From: Bacteroidota bacterium
GTDB taxonomy: Bacteria > Bacteroidota > Bacteroidia > Flavobacteriales > Flavobacteriaceae
DNA length: 20,263 bases
Direction of reading: 5' to 3'
Assembly: GCA_004356305.1 (NCBI GenBank)
Contig: SMXJ01000154.1
Coordinates: forward strand, 1 to 20,263
Shown: positions 8,793 to 15,247 of the stretch, in pieces
Layout: the number at the start of each line of letters is the position of its first letter
Position numbering within the stretch: the first letter of the stretch is position 1
Notes under the pieces: generated by a model
The model's database searches: none
The model's input: the letters and a program-made list of their open reading frames with translations, nothing else
Told to the model about the DNA's origin: nothing
Translations under genes and position numbers: made by a program

Positions 8793-8940
8793 AGGATTAT
8801 CATTGCGGTGCAAAGTAAAGGTGTTTGCTCCTCTATTTTGTAAAAATAATGTTAAGACTTACAGAAGTTGGTTAGTGAGAGTATTTGTGGTTAGACTCTG
8901 TCAAAAATGTATTGTTACAGGTGATGCCGAGTAGAAATTA
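8793..8940. other. Spacer between oxidase-assembly operon and efflux operon
   Basis: This 148-nt stretch has no ORF of note. On the minus strand I find a partial -7-like TACTTTGC (8810-8817) but no TTG at the right distance. A weak 5-bp hairpin (AGAGT/ACTCT) has no T-run. It probably holds the promoter for the efflux operon, but I cannot place it with confidence. Confidence 0.4.
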
Positions 8941-9171
8941 TTAATTTTCATTGGTTTTGCTCTTCTTATACATCCGGTAAATAAAATACCCCACTCCCCC
9001 GATGAACAGATAGGGGAATAGCATTAAGTAAACGATCCCATTGTTGATACCTTTCGCCACGGATACGTTTTCTGAGCTTTCCAAAACTGCCCGACACATA
9101 GCACACTGGGCTTCGAAGGGAAGCGTTGTAAAAAGAAGAATGGCTGTCAGTATGTAAAATTTTCGTTTCAT
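8941..9171 (-). CDS. Small membrane protein with CAMC motif, likely oxidase assembly
   Basis: A 76-residue protein: N-terminal signal or anchor helix (about 5-19), then FEAQCAMCRAV with C23 and C26 (CxxC), a short polar stretch, a second hydrophobic helix (about 44-64, VYLMLFPYLFIGGVGYFIY) and a basic tail (KKSK). If residues 1-21 are cleaved (EA|Q), the CAMC motif would sit at the mature periplasmic N-terminus, tethered by one helix. I do not know a named family, though as I recall similar small proteins sit beside SCO and oxidase genes in other Bacteroidota. Position as last gene of the SCO1-DUF420 operon (1-nt gap) suggests a role in copper or redox handling for cytochrome oxidase assembly; this is inference. 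The cysteine is not preceded by a lipobox (Q at -1), so a lipoprotein is unlikely. Confidence 0.8.
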   Translation of the reverse strand: MKRKFYILTAILLFTTLPFEAQCAMCRAVLESSENVSVAKGINNGIVYLMLFPYLFIGGVGYFIYRMYKKSKTNEN

Positions 9172-9172
9172 A

Positions 9173-9697
9173 TTAATAATAGGGTGAGATCATCAAATAT
9201 ACGATCACTCCGGTAATTGCTACATAAAGCCAAATAGGAAATGTTATTTTAGCGATTTTTTTATGCTTCTCGAAGTTTCCATTTAAGGCTCGAACGAAAG
9301 TGATCAGCACGAACGGAATAACTCCTATCGACAATAAAATATGACTTATTAAAATAAAGAAATACACATAGCGTAATACCCCCACTCCTCCATAAGAAGT
9401 GGAATCTGATGTCATATGATACGTCACGTACATCACTAAAAATAGTGCAGACAGAACAATGCACAATTTCATAATGCGTTCATGGATCTTGCGGTTTCCT
9501 TTTTTAATCTGAAAAACTGCTGCTACCAATAAGATGGCTGTCAAGCCATTAATCGTCGCATAAATGGGAGGTAAAAAGGCCATTCGTTCAACCCCGGGAA
9601 TTTTAACTGAGAATAAAATCGCTACTGTCAACGGGATCACAATGGACAATATCCAAATCCATACTTTGTATTTTTTGTTGGAAACGGTCTGTGACAT
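9173..9697 (-). CDS. DUF420 multi-pass membrane protein
   Basis: A 174-residue integral membrane protein with five predicted helices (about 12-31, 42-65, 74-96, 107-135 and 152-171). It matches the DUF420 (YozB-like) pattern: FLPPIYATINGLTAILL, then KIHERIMK (H72), YVTYHM (H94), ISHILLS (H119) and FEKHKKIAKITFPIWLYVAITGV (H145). DUF420 proteins commonly lie beside cytochrome oxidase assembly genes. Staphylococcal CtaM, in this family, is needed for heme-copper oxidase maturation; that is established for the relative, not for this protein. The conserved histidines could bind heme or copper. It starts 1 nt after SCO1 ends and is followed 1 nt later by the CAMC protein, so all are co-transcribed. 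Length fits the family. Confidence 0.9.
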   Translation of the reverse strand: MSQTVSNKKYKVWIWILSIVIPLTVAILFSVKIPGVERMAFLPPIYATINGLTAILLVAAVFQIKKGNRKIHERIMKLCIVLSALFLVMYVTYHMTSDSTSYGGVGVLRYVYFFILISHILLSIGVIPFVLITFVRALNGNFEKHKKIAKITFPIWLYVAITGVIVYLMISPYY

Positions 9698-9698
9698 T

Positions 9699-10325
9699 TT
9701 AGTCTTCTAATAAAAGTTTGATGTCTTTTTTGAGCATTCGTATTCCTTCTGCCTCCAAACCGTTATAATAGATCAAAGGATTTCCGTTCTTATCATAACG
9801 CGATCGAATATTTCCTTCCTGATCGATCAACGCGAAATAGCCGCTGTGTTCAAATCCGCCTTCAACTTCGGCTGCTTCCGCTACATAAAGGTTAAATCCT
9901 GTGTTAGCCAGTTTATAAATTTCGGTTTTATCGCCGGTTAACAAATGCCAACCGGGATTTGTGATCTTATAGTTTTCTGCATAAGCCTTTAAAATTTCCG
10001 GCGTGTCGAATTCGGGATTTATAGTAAAGGAAGCAATTCCCAAATTAGGGTTGCCATAAAATTCGTTCTGTATCTTCACCATATTCCGGTTCATGATGGG
10101 ACAAATGGAAGGGCAGGTGGTGAAGAAAAATTCGGCGACATATACTTTGCCTTTGTAATCCTGGTTAGTGATGGTTTCTCCATTTTGATTTGTGAAACTG
10201 AATTGGGGAACTTCCCCAATAGTTGCCATATCGACTTTGGCAAAATTCTCAACAATTTTTGGAACGGCCCAAATCCCAAAGATGAGAATGACAAATGTTA
10301 TACCTATATAAGAATAGTTTTTCAT
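9699..10325 (-). CDS. SCO1/SenC family copper chaperone for cytochrome oxidase
   Basis: Membrane-anchored thioredoxin-fold protein that delivers copper to, or reduces, the CuA site of cytochrome c oxidase subunit II. The 208-residue product has an N-terminal anchor (about 5-21), then the SCO domain: FSFTNQNGETITNQDYKGKV, then VAEFFFTTCPSICPIMNRNM with C71 and C75 (CxxxC), and a distal copper-ligand histidine H160 in FEHSGYFALID. All three canonical ligands are present. Length is normal (about 190-220). It lies 1 nt downstream of a cysteine-less SCO-like paralog and 1 nt upstream of the DUF420 gene, an arrangement expected for an oxidase-assembly operon next to the cta genes. Probably faces the periplasm. 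Confidence 0.96.
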   Translation of the reverse strand: MKNYSYIGITFVILIFGIWAVPKIVENFAKVDMATIGEVPQFSFTNQNGETITNQDYKGKVYVAEFFFTTCPSICPIMNRNMVKIQNEFYGNPNLGIASFTINPEFDTPEILKAYAENYKITNPGWHLLTGDKTEIYKLANTGFNLYVAEAAEVEGGFEHSGYFALIDQEGNIRSRYDKNGNPLIYYNGLEAEGIRMLKKDIKLLLED

Positions 10326-10326
10326 G

Positions 10327-11013
10327 TCAAATTTCCCTGTCTATTTTGTATTTTTTCAATGCCAAACGATATTCAGCGAGCACAATTTTAATGTCGTCAC
10401 TCATTTTGTTGTTGATCTCGGAATAATCACTGGCGTTATAGCCATAGAGCAATCCGTAATCTTCATCATCATCTCGCCCGCGAAGGTTGCATTCTTTATC
10501 GATGATGAATACATATTGGCTTCCGTGATTTCCATCGAGTAAGAATTCGGTCTTAAGCGATTCGAATACTTTTTCCATAGCCGAAGTGGTCCCCAGGGCA
10601 AAACGCCAATTCTTAGGATCTTCAATTTCAGAAAGCCTTTCTTTTAGTTGAAGAGCTCTCTCCGTTTGGTCTTCGGTGATAAGGGTTACAAACTGAAACT
10701 CTTTAAACTGATGATTCTTTTTATAAATTTTATGAGCCAGGTTGTATGCATTGGCTTTTTTGGCTTCGACATCTGTTCCGAAGAAAATCAAGACTGTTAT
10801 TCTGTTTTTGAGTTTGATGGAATCTCCGGAGAGCGGTTTAAAATCGTCCAATTCCATCACCTCATAAGAGAGGGTTGGAAGCTTTACAAAGTTATCCTTC
10901 GCCGAGGCAAAGAACATATAAACCGTAATAGGTAAAAGAAAAAGAATGAATAGAACAATGTACTTTTTAGCTTGCAAGACTCTGTATTTAATGAATGTGT
11001 CCTCCTTCGACAA
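10327..11013 (-). CDS. SCO-like membrane protein lacking the copper-binding cysteines
   Basis: A 228-residue protein with one N-terminal membrane helix (about 17-36) and a thioredoxin/SCO-like domain. It aligns by eye to the adjacent SCO1: the strand VLIFFGTDVEAKKANAYNL (about 74-92) occupies the place of VAEFFFTTCPSICPIMNRNM, so both cysteines are missing, whereas a histidine remains (H163 in GNHGSQYVFIID) near the position of SCO1 H160. It probably cannot bind copper in the usual way and may be a structural or regulatory partner. First gene of the operon; it ends 1 nt before SCO1. The start is uncertain: no ATG is available near the 5' end. TTG at 11013 lies 18 nt after a good -7 element; an in-frame ATT at 10992 follows an AAGGAGG (11001-11007) at ideal spacing. 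I keep the longer TTG form. Confidence 0.8.
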   Translation of the reverse strand: MSKEDTFIKYRVLQAKKYIVLFILFLLPITVYMFFASAKDNFVKLPTLSYEVMELDDFKPLSGDSIKLKNRITVLIFFGTDVEAKKANAYNLAHKIYKKNHQFKEFQFVTLITEDQTERALQLKERLSEIEDPKNWRFALGTTSAMEKVFESLKTEFLLDGNHGSQYVFIIDKECNLRGRDDDEDYGLLYGYNASDYSEINNKMSDDIKIVLAEYRLALKKYKIDREI

Positions 11014-11031
11014 GGCTTTGAAGGACTATGA

Positions 11032-11062
11032 CAAAAGTACAACCCATACCATGGTTGGACAA
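11032..11062 (-). promoter_or_regulatory. Promoter of the SCO/DUF420 operon
   Basis: On the minus strand a perfect TAnnTTTG (TACTTTTG, 11039 to 11032) is preceded by TTG (11062 to 11060) with a 20-nt spacer, the Bacteroidota primary sigma factor pattern. The -7 element ends 18 nt before the TTG start at 11013. It lies just downstream of the terminator of the cta operon, consistent with a new transcription unit. Confidence 0.65.
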
Positions 11063-11094
11063 CCTTTATCCGTTAATTTTAAAATCTTAAGCGT

Positions 11095-11120
11095 AAAAAA
11101 ACCCTGTAAAAAGACAGGGT
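11095..11120 (-). terminator. Intrinsic terminator of the cta operon
   Basis: Perfect 7-bp stem ACCCTGT/ACAGGGT (11101-11107 with 11114-11120) and a 6-nt loop. On the minus strand it is followed directly by six T (11100 to 11095). It lies 22 nt past the stop of the subunit IV gene at 11143 and separates the cta operon from the SCO operon. Confidence 0.85.
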
Positions 11121-11142
11121 ATGAAATTCGTTCCTGACCACA

Positions 11143-11526
11143 TCAAAAATTAAATTTTACGTAGTTATTTTTATAGACATCAAAGATATAATCACCTTCG
11201 ATCAAAAGTATCAATACTAAGTAGCAGATCAGGAAAACCCCTGTCCATACAACAGATCTGCGTAATCCTTTGGTTTCATCGCGATGGTGCATAAAGTCCC
11301 AGATAATATAATAGGCTTTTACCAATGTTAGAATAATGAAGATCCAGTTCAAAATCTTCATCGCCATAAAACGATTCTGGGTTAAGATCTCGGGTTTTGT
11401 GATTCCCAGGTATACTTCCACCGTGGTAACTATGGAAAGGAATAAAAAGACTCCCCAAATCTTTGTGATATTGGACTTGAATTTAACCAGTCCTCTAAAA
11501 ATTTCTAATTTATGCTCGTGTGCCAT
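11143..11526 (-). CDS. Cytochrome c oxidase subunit IV (prokaryotic type)
   Basis: Small accessory subunit of a heme-copper oxidase in the cytoplasmic membrane. The 127-residue protein has three helices (about 23-42, 56-76 and 91-112) and the family signature around residues 68-83, LVKAYYIIWDFMHHRDE, corresponding to the VKA...FMH region of prokaryotic COX4 proteins. Length is typical (about 100-130). It is the last gene of the cta operon, 17 nt after the long subunit III gene, and is followed by an intrinsic terminator. The C-terminal tail (114-127, FDVYKNNYVKFNF) is rich in aromatic and basic residues. Placement with subunit III and ctaB supports the call; sequence alone is weakly conserved in this family. 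Confidence 0.9.
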   Translation of the reverse strand: MAHEHKLEIFRGLVKFKSNITKIWGVFLFLSIVTTVEVYLGITKPEILTQNRFMAMKILNWIFIILTLVKAYYIIWDFMHHRDETKGLRRSVVWTGVFLICYLVLILLIEGDYIFDVYKNNYVKFNF

Positions 11527-11543
11527 TTTTCAGTAATTTCTTT

Positions 11544-12527
11544 TTAAACAAGGTAGAAAAAAGTGAATACAAATACCCAAACCAAATCTACAAAGTGCCA
11601 ATACAATCCCACTTTTTCAACCATTTCGTAGCTATTTCTTCGTTCGTAGGTTCCGACGATTACATTGAAGAAAATAATGATATTGATCATTACTCCGGTA
11701 AGCACATGAAAGCCATGGAATCCTGTGATAAAGAAAAAGAAGTCAGCAAATAGTGGGTGCCCATACTCATTGCGTATTAAGTTGGCTCCTTCAACCACTA
11801 ATCTTCCGTCCGTAACCAGTTTTGCCACAGATTCTTCTCTTGAGAGTACCGTCTGTTTACCGGATTCGTCTAAATATTGAGTGCGTATTAAAATATTTTC
11901 GTTTGCTAAGAAACCGGTCTTTACCTCTTCAAATGAGAAGGATGTCAGAGTTTCTGGTTCCGAATCGTACCAGATCCCCGTTTGACTTTCGTGAGTAGTT
12001 CTTTCGGTAGGAATATGTACGGCAAAGTCTGCAATGGCTACACGTTTTCCTTCGGTATCTAAAAACTGAAGAATTTTTCCTCCTTTGGTTTCAACGGCGC
12101 CATAATCTCCCTTGATAAAAGTTGCCCATTCCCAGGCCTGTGATCCTACGAAGATGGCTCCTCCGATAATGGTAAAGAACAAATACCAGATCACCTTGTT
12201 CTTTTGCATTTTGCTTCCGGCATCTACCGCCAACACCATGGTCACTGAAGAAAAGATAAGTATAAATGTCATAAACGCAACGTAATACATCGGAGCGGTT
12301 ACACCATGTAAAAATGGAATGTGTGTAAAGACCTGGTCTGCGACAGGCCAGGCATCAATAAACTTAAATCTGGAAAAACCATATGAGGCAATAAAACCCG
12401 AGAAGGTCAAGGCATCTGATACAATGAAAAACCACATCATCAATTTACCGTAACTGGCATTGAGCGGGCGATTTCCACCACCCCACGATTTTCCTTCAGT
12501 ACCTGTTTGAGCAACAGTAGCGTCCAT
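11544..12527 (-). CDS. Cytochrome c oxidase subunit III, long form with soluble insert
   Basis: Integral membrane subunit of the aa3/caa3-type oxidase. The 327-residue product shows subunit III motifs: SYGKLMMWFFIVSDALTFSGF in TM1 (about 29-50), SQAWEW with Q130/E133 in a central helix, FFITGFHGFHVLTGV (H271, H274), and YWHFVDLVWVFVFTFFYLV (H311, D314) at the C-terminus. A hydrophilic segment of about 115 residues (about 141-256, between SQAWEW and the next helix) is absent from short subunit III proteins such as the 195-residue neighbour. It contains beta-prone and charged sequence (IADFAVHIPTERTTHESQTG), with no cofactor motif I recognise. The gene lies 42 nt after the short paralog. Subunits I and II are not in the window, so they must lie elsewhere. 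Confidence 0.95.
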   Translation of the reverse strand: MDATVAQTGTEGKSWGGGNRPLNASYGKLMMWFFIVSDALTFSGFIASYGFSRFKFIDAWPVADQVFTHIPFLHGVTAPMYYVAFMTFILIFSSVTMVLAVDAGSKMQKNKVIWYLFFTIIGGAIFVGSQAWEWATFIKGDYGAVETKGGKILQFLDTEGKRVAIADFAVHIPTERTTHESQTGIWYDSEPETLTSFSFEEVKTGFLANENILIRTQYLDESGKQTVLSREESVAKLVTDGRLVVEGANLIRNEYGHPLFADFFFFITGFHGFHVLTGVMINIIIFFNVIVGTYERRNSYEMVEKVGLYWHFVDLVWVFVFTFFYLV

Positions 12528-12569
12528 AAAAGAAATTGGTTTATTAGTGTGTAAAAATAAGTATAATTT

Positions 12570-13157
12570 TTATCTCACGAAATAGAAAAATAAAAAGAGA
12601 TATATCCAAAGAATATCAACAAAATGCCAAAAGGTAGTAGCAAGTTCTATTCCAAGGGTTTTCCCGTTCCCATACTTTTGTTTATAATGATTATAAATTA
12701 CTACCAAAACCGAAATAAGGGCAGCAACTACGTGTGCTATATGGACAACTGCTATCAAATAGATAAAGGATCCTTTCGCATTACTCGTAGGTCCTGTGAA
12801 GTTTATTCCGGAGCTATAGATCATTTCTGAAAAACCGCGAAATTGGAACCAAATAAAAAGTACGCCTAACAAAAAAGTGAGCAACAGTAGAAGCATTCCC
12901 TTTCTATTTTCTTCATTCTTCACGAAAACTTTGGCAAAATGTATGGTAATACTGCTCAATATGATTATGGCCAAACTAAAGTAAAACGCCTGAGGTAATT
13001 CCAGATCTTTGAGCCAATCCCGTCGGGTCCTGCTCACGATATATGAACTGGTAAATCCCGCAAAGCTCATCCCCAGGCTCACTATCCCAAACCAGAGCAT
13101 CATTTTTTTGGCGCGATGCGTTTTTATTTCTTCTGTTCCCCGGGTATAATCTTTCAT
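12570..13157 (-). CDS. Cytochrome c oxidase subunit III paralog, short form
   Basis: A 195-residue heme-copper oxidase subunit III family protein with about five helices (about 18-41, 57-78, 87-107, 130-154 and 172-194). Recognisable motifs are KMMLWFGIVSLGMSFAGF, VVHIAHVVAALI (H139, H142) and FWHFVDILWIYLFLFFYF (H178, D181). In the central helix the Q-x-W-E motif of the longer neighbour is replaced by QFRG (Q105, G108), so the glutamate is absent. Its ATG shares one base with the ctaB stop (TAATG at 13155-13159), indicating translational coupling, and it precedes the long subunit III. Tandem subunit III genes are common in Bacteroidota as far as I recall. Whether both proteins join one oxidase or this one is an assembly partner cannot be told from sequence. 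Confidence 0.9.
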   Translation of the reverse strand: MKDYTRGTEEIKTHRAKKMMLWFGIVSLGMSFAGFTSSYIVSRTRRDWLKDLELPQAFYFSLAIIILSSITIHFAKVFVKNEENRKGMLLLLLTFLLGVLFIWFQFRGFSEMIYSSGINFTGPTSNAKGSFIYLIAVVHIAHVVAALISVLVVIYNHYKQKYGNGKTLGIELATTFWHFVDILWIYLFLFFYFVR

Positions 13158-14053
13158 TATCTAATAAATTTATCCGCTACGTAAATGATTTGCAATAAGG
13201 TGATATAACTCACACTTACCAACATCAATTGTCGTGCGGCTTTCTCAGTTTTTAAATTGAACAATCGTACGGCATAATAAATTAACCATATGCCAATCCC
13301 CAAAATGATTATCGCCGAAATTGGTGTTATATACAATCTTCCCGTCACTCCTGCTGCCGGGATCAATGAAGCCAGTACTGTCCAAATACAATATAAAATC
13401 ACCTGGATCGCGGTACCTTTGTTTCTTTTTCCGGTGGGTAACATAAAGAAGCCCCCTTTTTTATAATCTTCATATAAAAACCATCCAATCGCCCAAAAGT
13501 GGGGGAATTGCCAGAAAAATTGGATCATGAACAAGGTCCCGGATTCAATGCCAAAATCATTGGTTGCGGCAACCCAGCCCAGCATAAAAGGGATCGCTCC
13601 CGGGAACGCCCCTACAAATACAGAAAGCGGAGTACGAGTCTTTAATGGCGTATATAAACTTACATACATAAAGATGCAAATAGCGCCAAACATAGCGGTT
13701 TGAGGATTGATAATATATAAAATCGAGATCCCGGACAGTGTCAATATACTCGCTAAGATAAACGCTGAAGTAACTCCCATCCTACCCGCAGGAAGAGGCC
13801 TGTTCTTGGTGCGATCCATCAAAGCGTCCAGATCTTTTTCAATAATCTGATTGTACACATTGGACGCACCCACCATGAAATAACCCCCTATACACAACAG
13901 CAAGAGTACCGTAAAATCAATTTTGTCCACAACTCCTAATAGATAACCGGCCACCGAAGAGAATACCACACTTATAGATAAGCGCATTTTAGTAATTTCA
14001 GTAAAGTTTTTTATTACTGAAGCCGGAAACGACTGTGATTGAACTACAGGCAA
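13157..14053 (-). CDS. ctaB: Protoheme IX farnesyltransferase (heme O synthase)
   Basis: UbiA-family membrane enzyme that adds a farnesyl group to heme b to make heme O, required for heme O/A oxidases. The first aspartate-rich motif, ASNVYNQIIEKDLDALMDRT followed by KNRPLP, is at about residues 63-88, and the second conserved loop, LYTPLKTRTP, at about 133-142. QFFWQFPHFWAIGWF and about eight or nine hydrophobic helices match CtaB/CyoE. The frame is open to a GTG at 14107 and an ATG at 14089, giving 316 or 310 residues, but a strong promoter (14079-14109) overlaps both, so transcription should begin near 14072. TTG at 14053 then gives MPVVQSQSFPASVIKNFTEITK and 298 residues, the usual family length. 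First gene of the cta operon; its stop overlaps the next start by one base. Confidence 0.95.
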   Translation of the reverse strand: MPVVQSQSFPASVIKNFTEITKMRLSISVVFSSVAGYLLGVVDKIDFTVLLLLCIGGYFMVGASNVYNQIIEKDLDALMDRTKNRPLPAGRMGVTSAFILASILTLSGISILYIINPQTAMFGAICIFMYVSLYTPLKTRTPLSVFVGAFPGAIPFMLGWVAATNDFGIESGTLFMIQFFWQFPHFWAIGWFLYEDYKKGGFFMLPTGKRNKGTAIQVILYCIWTVLASLIPAAGVTGRLYITPISAIIILGIGIWLIYYAVRLFNLKTEKAARQLMLVSVSYITLLQIIYVADKFIR

Positions 14054-14078
14054 GTGTCTTTGGTTTTTAAAAGCGCAG

Positions 14079-14109
14079 CAAAGATACATCACAAGGTCAT
14101 TTTTCACAA
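14079..14109 (-). promoter_or_regulatory. Promoter of the cta operon
   Basis: On the minus strand a perfect TAnnTTTG (TATCTTTG, 14086 to 14079) is preceded by TTG (14109 to 14107) with a 20-nt spacer, identical in geometry to the SCO-operon promoter. It lies over the longer possible ctaB starts and so favours the TTG start at 14053, 25 nt past the -7 element. The -33 element lies inside one arm of the inverted repeat 14106-14126. Confidence 0.65.
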
Positions 14110-14126
14110 TATATATCCTATATTGT
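14106..14126. repeat. Perfect inverted repeat between divergent ctaB and hydrolase genes
   Basis: Arms ACAATATA (14106-14113) and TATATTGT (14119-14126) are exact reverse complements with a 5-nt centre. Each arm contains one TTG: the minus-strand one is the -33 element of the cta promoter, and the plus-strand one (14123-14125) is a possible -33 element for the hydrolase gene. It could be an operator for a dimeric regulator acting on both genes. AT-rich composition makes chance possible. Confidence 0.5.
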
Positions 14127-14151
14127 TAGGGCAGTATTTCAACTATTTTAT
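14123..14151 (+). promoter_or_regulatory. Weak candidate promoter of the metallo-hydrolase gene
   Basis: TTG at 14123-14125 is followed after 18 nt by TATTTTAT (14144-14151), which matches TAnn and two of four bases of TTTG. It would start transcription about 25 nt before the ATG at 14183. The poor -7 match could mean a weak or activated promoter, or that this is not the promoter. Confidence 0.3.
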
Positions 14152-14182
14152 TAAATTCAACCCTTAATTTAAAAACAACATC

Positions 14183-15235
14183 ATGCGTACGTTAATTATT
14201 ACAGGAATTGCCCTTTTTCTTGGATGCATTATATCTTACTCTCAAGATGATGTAGATAAAAATGGGTCAAAGAAGCCCACTATTTCCAGGACCATTAATC
14301 TGATAACAGTGACAAACAATATTTATATGTTTAAAGGAAAAGGAGGCAATATTGGGGTGAGTACCGGGGAGGATGGAGTTTTAATGATCGACAATCAATT
14401 TGCCGAGACAACACCGGAAATATTAAATTTAGCCAAAAGACTAAGTGATAAACCCATTCAGTTTCTGATCAATACACACCATCATGGAGATCATACGGGT
14501 GGGAATATAAACATGATCAATAACGGCACGGTGATCTTCGCACACGATAATGTGAGAAGAAGGCTAATGGAGGACGAAAGGAGAAAATTCGCAAAAGAGC
14601 AGGAAACCGCTTTTAATAAAAAGCTAGATAAGTTGGCTAAAGATGGAAATAGGGAAATAGCTGAGGCAAAAACCAAAGGAAGTATCCGGAATATGGGAGA
14701 TTTTACCCCTTCAGTAAACACTTATCCGGCGATTACTTTTACCGATAACATGACTTTCTATTACAACGGAGAAAAAATAATGGTATTCCACGTACAAAAT
14801 GCTCATACAGATGGGGATGTTATGGTGTATTTTACCGATAGCAATGTACTTCATATGGGTGACGTTTTCTTCAATGGCAAATACCCTTTTGTCGACATTA
14901 ATAGTGGTGGAAATTATGACGGATATATCAAAGCACTATCTCGGGCACTCATTCTTATAGATGAAGAAACCAAGATCATTCCCGGGCATGGTGACTTGGC
15001 TACTAAATCCGATGTGAAGTACAGCCATGATATGATGGTAGCTCTAAAAAACAGCGTGGCTTATGAGTACGTAAGTGGAAAAACAAAAGAGCAAATCATC
15101 GCCAATAAAGACCTCACTAAAATTTATGACGCCAAAGGTTTTGGAGATGGTTTTATAAGTACCGAAAAATTCGTTGGATTGATATATGATATTACCAAAA
15201 AGCAATACGGTAAGTTAAAACCCAGAAAGAATTAG
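14183..15235 (+). CDS. Secreted metallo-beta-lactamase-fold hydrolase
   Basis: A 350-residue periplasmic protein: signal peptide (1-20, CIISYS|Q) then an MBL domain. All dizinc ligands are visible: HHHGDH with H99, H101, D103 and H104; H208 in NAHTDGDV; D227 in LHMGDVF; H269 in IPGHGD. The bridging ligand is Asp rather than the Cys of class B1 beta-lactamases, so it resembles the glyoxalase II/lactonase/SoxH-like branch. The substrate is unknown, and I would not call it a beta-lactamase. A charged helical stretch (about 124-168) after the second strand pair is longer than in minimal MBL proteins and may form a lid. The C-terminal region (about 285-345) is helical with a KTKEQIIANKDL segment. 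It is divergent from ctaB and converges on the remB-like gene, with 12 nt between the stops and no terminator. Confidence 0.92.
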   Translation: MRTLIITGIALFLGCIISYSQDDVDKNGSKKPTISRTINLITVTNNIYMFKGKGGNIGVSTGEDGVLMIDNQFAETTPEILNLAKRLSDKPIQFLINTHHHGDHTGGNINMINNGTVIFAHDNVRRRLMEDERRKFAKEQETAFNKKLDKLAKDGNREIAEAKTKGSIRNMGDFTPSVNTYPAITFTDNMTFYYNGEKIMVFHVQNAHTDGDVMVYFTDSNVLHMGDVFFNGKYPFVDINSGGNYDGYIKALSRALILIDEETKIIPGHGDLATKSDVKYSHDMMVALKNSVAYEYVSGKTKEQIIANKDLTKIYDAKGFGDGFISTEKFVGLIYDITKKQYGKLKPRKN

Positions 15236-15247
15236 TTTTAGACTCAC

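Noticed and set aside
8793..8813. TTG start seven codons upstream for the ABC ATPase
   Set aside because: The ATG at 8792 gives the standard MIELKDLHKSY start of the family.
8880..8905. Possible terminator hairpin after the CAMC protein gene
   Set aside because: Only five pairs with a 12-nt loop and no following T-run on the minus strand.
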